In this document: one piece after another, positions 62,052 through 64,000 of the stretch
Numbering within the stretch: the stretch's first letter is position 1
Layout: the number at the start of each line of letters is the position of its first letter
Notes under the pieces: generated by a model
Seen by the model: only the letters and a program-made list of their open reading frames with translations
Databases searched by the model: none
What the model was told of the DNA's origin: nothing
Position numbers and translations under genes: made by a program
Origin: Stutzerimonas stutzeri
Lineage (GTDB): Bacteria; Pseudomonadota; Gammaproteobacteria; Pseudomonadales; Pseudomonadaceae
Assembly (NCBI RefSeq): GCF_024448695.1
Contig: NZ_JAMOHY010000001.1
Span: 388,051-452,050, forward strand
Reading direction: 5' to 3'
Length of the DNA stretch: 64,000 nucleotides

Positions 62052-63830
62052 CTAAAACTGGCCCGCGTCAAGCAGATACAGGGAGTCGCTACCGGCTTTC
62101 ACCGAAGCACTGAGCGAGTCGATGCGTGGCAGCAGTCGGGCAAAATAGAAGCGTGCCGTGCCCAGCTTGCTCGCGTAGAAGTCGTCCTGATCCTCCTTGC
62201 CCAGGGCAGCGCCAGCCATGCGCGCCCACATGTAGGCGTAAGCCGTGTATCCGAAGGCATGCAGGTATTCGACCGATGCCGCACCAATCTCGTTGGGATT
62301 GCTCTCCGCACTCTCCAGGACAAAGCCGGTCAGCTCGTCGAGTGTATACAGCGCCGCTTTCAGCGGCGTGACGAATTCAGCCAGCTCCGCACCAGCCGAG
62401 GAACAGTAGGTGCGAATTTCCTCGGAGAATATCCGGTACAGCTCGCCGCCACTGCCCACTACCTTGCGACCCAGCAGGTCCAGCGCCTGGATGCCGTTGG
62501 TGCCTTCGTATATCTGCGTGATGCGGCAGTCGCGGACCAACTGCTCCTGGCCCCACTCGCGAATGAAACCGTGACCGCCGAAAACCTGCTGGCCATGAAT
62601 TGTGGTCTCCAGTCCCATGTCGGTGAGGAAAGCCTTGGCCACCGGCGTTAGAAGAGCCACCAGAGATTCAGCATGCTGACGCGCCTGGGCATCCTCGCTG
62701 AACTTTGCGATATCCAGCTGCAGCGCGACGTAGCTGGAGAATGCGCGCCCTCCTTCGTTGAGCGCCTTCATGGTCAGCAGCATGCGGCGCACATCGGGAT
62801 GCACAATGATCGGATCGGCAGCCTTGTCTGGCGCTACCGCTCCGGTGGGAGCACGACTCTGGATACGCTCACGGGCGTATTCAATGGCGCTTTGATAGGA
62901 ACGCTCGCCCGTCGCAAGGCCCTGGATACCAACCCCCAGGCGCTCGTAGTTCATCATGGTGAACATCGCCGCCAGGCCCTTGTTCGGCTCACCGACCATC
63001 CAGCCGGTGGCGCCGTCGAAGTTCATCACACAGGTGGCCGATGCCTGGATACCCATCTTGTGCTCGATGGAGCCGCAGGACAGCGAATTGCGCTCACCCA
63101 GCGAACCGTCGTCATTGACCATCACCTTGGGCACCAGGAACAGTGAAATTCCACGCGAGCCGGCCGGTGCGTCCGGCAGCTTGGCCAGTACCAGGTGGAT
63201 AATGTTCTCGGTGAGGTCGTGCTCGCCGCCGGTGATGAATATCTTGGTGCCGCTGACCTTGTAGGAGCCATCAGGCTGGGGTTCGGCCTTGGTGCGAATG
63301 ATGCCCAGATCAGTGCCGGCATGAGGCTCGGTGAGACACATCGACCCCGCCCATACACCGCTGTACATACTGGGCAGATATTTCTGCTTCAGTGCCTCAC
63401 TGGCATGGGCATAGATCGACAGGCAGGCACCGGATGTCAGCATCGGATAGAGACCGAAGGCCAGGCTCGCCGAGTTCATCATCTCCTCGACCTGAGCGGA
63501 GATCGCCTTGGGCATGCCCATACCGCCGTAAGCTGGATCGCCACCGACCCCCACCCAGCCACCTTCGGCATACAGGCTGTAAGCTTCGCGATACCCGGCA
63601 GGCGTAGTGACCGCACCTTCGTCCCAATGACAACCTTCTTCATCACCGCTGCGATTGAGCGGTGCGATGGTGTTGCCGGTGATCTTGCCGGCCTCTTCGA
63701 GAATGGCCTCGGCGGTTTGCGCGTCGACCACTTCTGCCAGAGCGGGCAGCGTCTGCCAGAGCGCCGGAGCATCGAAGACTTCATTCAGGACGAAACGCAT
63801 GTCGCGCAGCGGTGCTTTGTAATCAGCCAT
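62052..63830 (-). CDS. Acyl-CoA dehydrogenase, large (about 600-residue) type
   Basis: A 592-residue FAD-dependent acyl-CoA dehydrogenase of the long class that includes DmdC (3-methylmercaptopropionyl-CoA dehydrogenase) and FadE-like enzymes. Visible parts: MADYKAPLRDMRFVLNEVF at the N terminus, GSMCLTEPHAGTDLGIIRTKAE for flavin and substrate, KIFITGGEHDL, ERLGVGIQGLATGERSYQSAIEYARER, and QIYEGTNGIQALDLLGRK with the catalytic Glu. The extra C-terminal domain of about 130 residues is present. I use ATG 63830 with GAGG upstream; ATG 63851 would add seven residues. Substrate chain length cannot be read from the sequence. Confidence 0.92.
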   Translation of the reverse strand: MADYKAPLRDMRFVLNEVFDAPALWQTLPALAEVVDAQTAEAILEEAGKITGNTIAPLNRSGDEEGCHWDEGAVTTPAGYREAYSLYAEGGWVGVGGDPAYGGMGMPKAISAQVEEMMNSASLAFGLYPMLTSGACLSIYAHASEALKQKYLPSMYSGVWAGSMCLTEPHAGTDLGIIRTKAEPQPDGSYKVSGTKIFITGGEHDLTENIIHLVLAKLPDAPAGSRGISLFLVPKVMVNDDGSLGERNSLSCGSIEHKMGIQASATCVMNFDGATGWMVGEPNKGLAAMFTMMNYERLGVGIQGLATGERSYQSAIEYARERIQSRAPTGAVAPDKAADPIIVHPDVRRMLLTMKALNEGGRAFSSYVALQLDIAKFSEDAQARQHAESLVALLTPVAKAFLTDMGLETTIHGQQVFGGHGFIREWGQEQLVRDCRITQIYEGTNGIQALDLLGRKVVGSGGELYRIFSEEIRTYCSSAGAELAEFVTPLKAALYTLDELTGFVLESAESNPNEIGAASVEYLHAFGYTAYAYMWARMAGAALGKEDQDDFYASKLGTARFYFARLLPRIDSLSASVKAGSDSLYLLDAGQF

Positions 63831-64000
63831 GGAGAGACCTCGCAGAAACATGTCACCCGGCCGGTTGGCCGCAGGTTTTAGCGAGTCTAACTGACGCCTA
63901 CAAGCGCCCGAAGCGTCTTTTTATGACTGAAGGGTTCTCGTCCAGGCACTGCACAAGGACGCAGCCAACACAAATCTCGCGCCATAAAAATCTATGGTCA
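63831..64000. other. Upstream region of the acyl-CoA dehydrogenase
   Basis: 170 bp without a gene. On the minus strand TTGTAG and TAAAAC stand 17 bases apart about 50 bases before the start, a weak promoter candidate. Confidence 0.35.

Overview
The window looks like a gamma-proteobacterial chromosome of the Pseudomonas group. The evidence is a continuous run of core genes in the order known from Pseudomonas (waaP-type kinases, waaG, waaC, waaF, ilvE, glnE, aceE, aceF, dipA, msrA, acyl-CoA dehydrogenase), high GC coding with many overlapping starts and stops, and Pseudomonas-type REP elements. The REP-like hairpin families (GCCGAAGGC core; GGTGAAGCGT loop) resemble those I associate with the P. 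mendocina/P. stutzeri side of the genus. The species is an inference, not something I can prove from the sequence.

Region 1 (1-18916, all on the minus strand) is an O-antigen or surface-glycan cluster. Read in transcription order it has wbpA-wbpB-wbpD-wbpE (UDP-GlcNAc to UDP-2,3-diacetamido-glucuronic acid), an ABC flippase, then a pseudaminic-acid-type nonulosonic acid pathway: pseB, pseC, a GNAT, an aldo/keto reductase, an SpsF-type cytidylyltransferase fused to a GSA-type aminotransferase, pseG, an SDR, a methyltransferase, a metallophosphoesterase, an ATP-grasp enzyme and pseI. It ends in an AT-rich glycosyltransferase-like gene that runs off the window. There is no classical PseF, and there are more tailoring enzymes than plain Pse5Ac7Ac needs. 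Decayed pieces of a second phosphoesterase gene and a second pseI bracket the methyltransferase-to-pseI block, which suggests that the end of the pathway was replaced by a cassette.

Region 2 (19351-27808) holds a beta-CASP metallo-beta-lactamase protein with a REP element in frame inside it, waaA, an FAD oxidoreductase and aldo/keto reductase pair, a Nudix-like protein of unknown function and a hipA-hipB pair in reversed order. The spacers are rich in repeats, including a 239-bp tandem duplication.

Region 3 (27833-48673) is the lipid A-core locus: hldE, dnpA, mig-14-like, msbA, a small kinase-like gene, glycosyltransferases, waaL, a wapH-like glycosyltransferase, a carbamoyltransferase, four sugar-kinase-like proteins, waaG, waaC and waaF. 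Core made here would receive the polymer of Region 1 through WaaL.

Region 4 (48754-64000) is housekeeping: ilvE, glnE, the pyruvate dehydrogenase genes aceE-aceF with a pair of matching palindromes upstream, a secreted protein, the c-di-GMP phosphodiesterase dipA, msrA and a large acyl-CoA dehydrogenase. I found no rRNA, tRNA, CRISPR array or intact insertion sequence.
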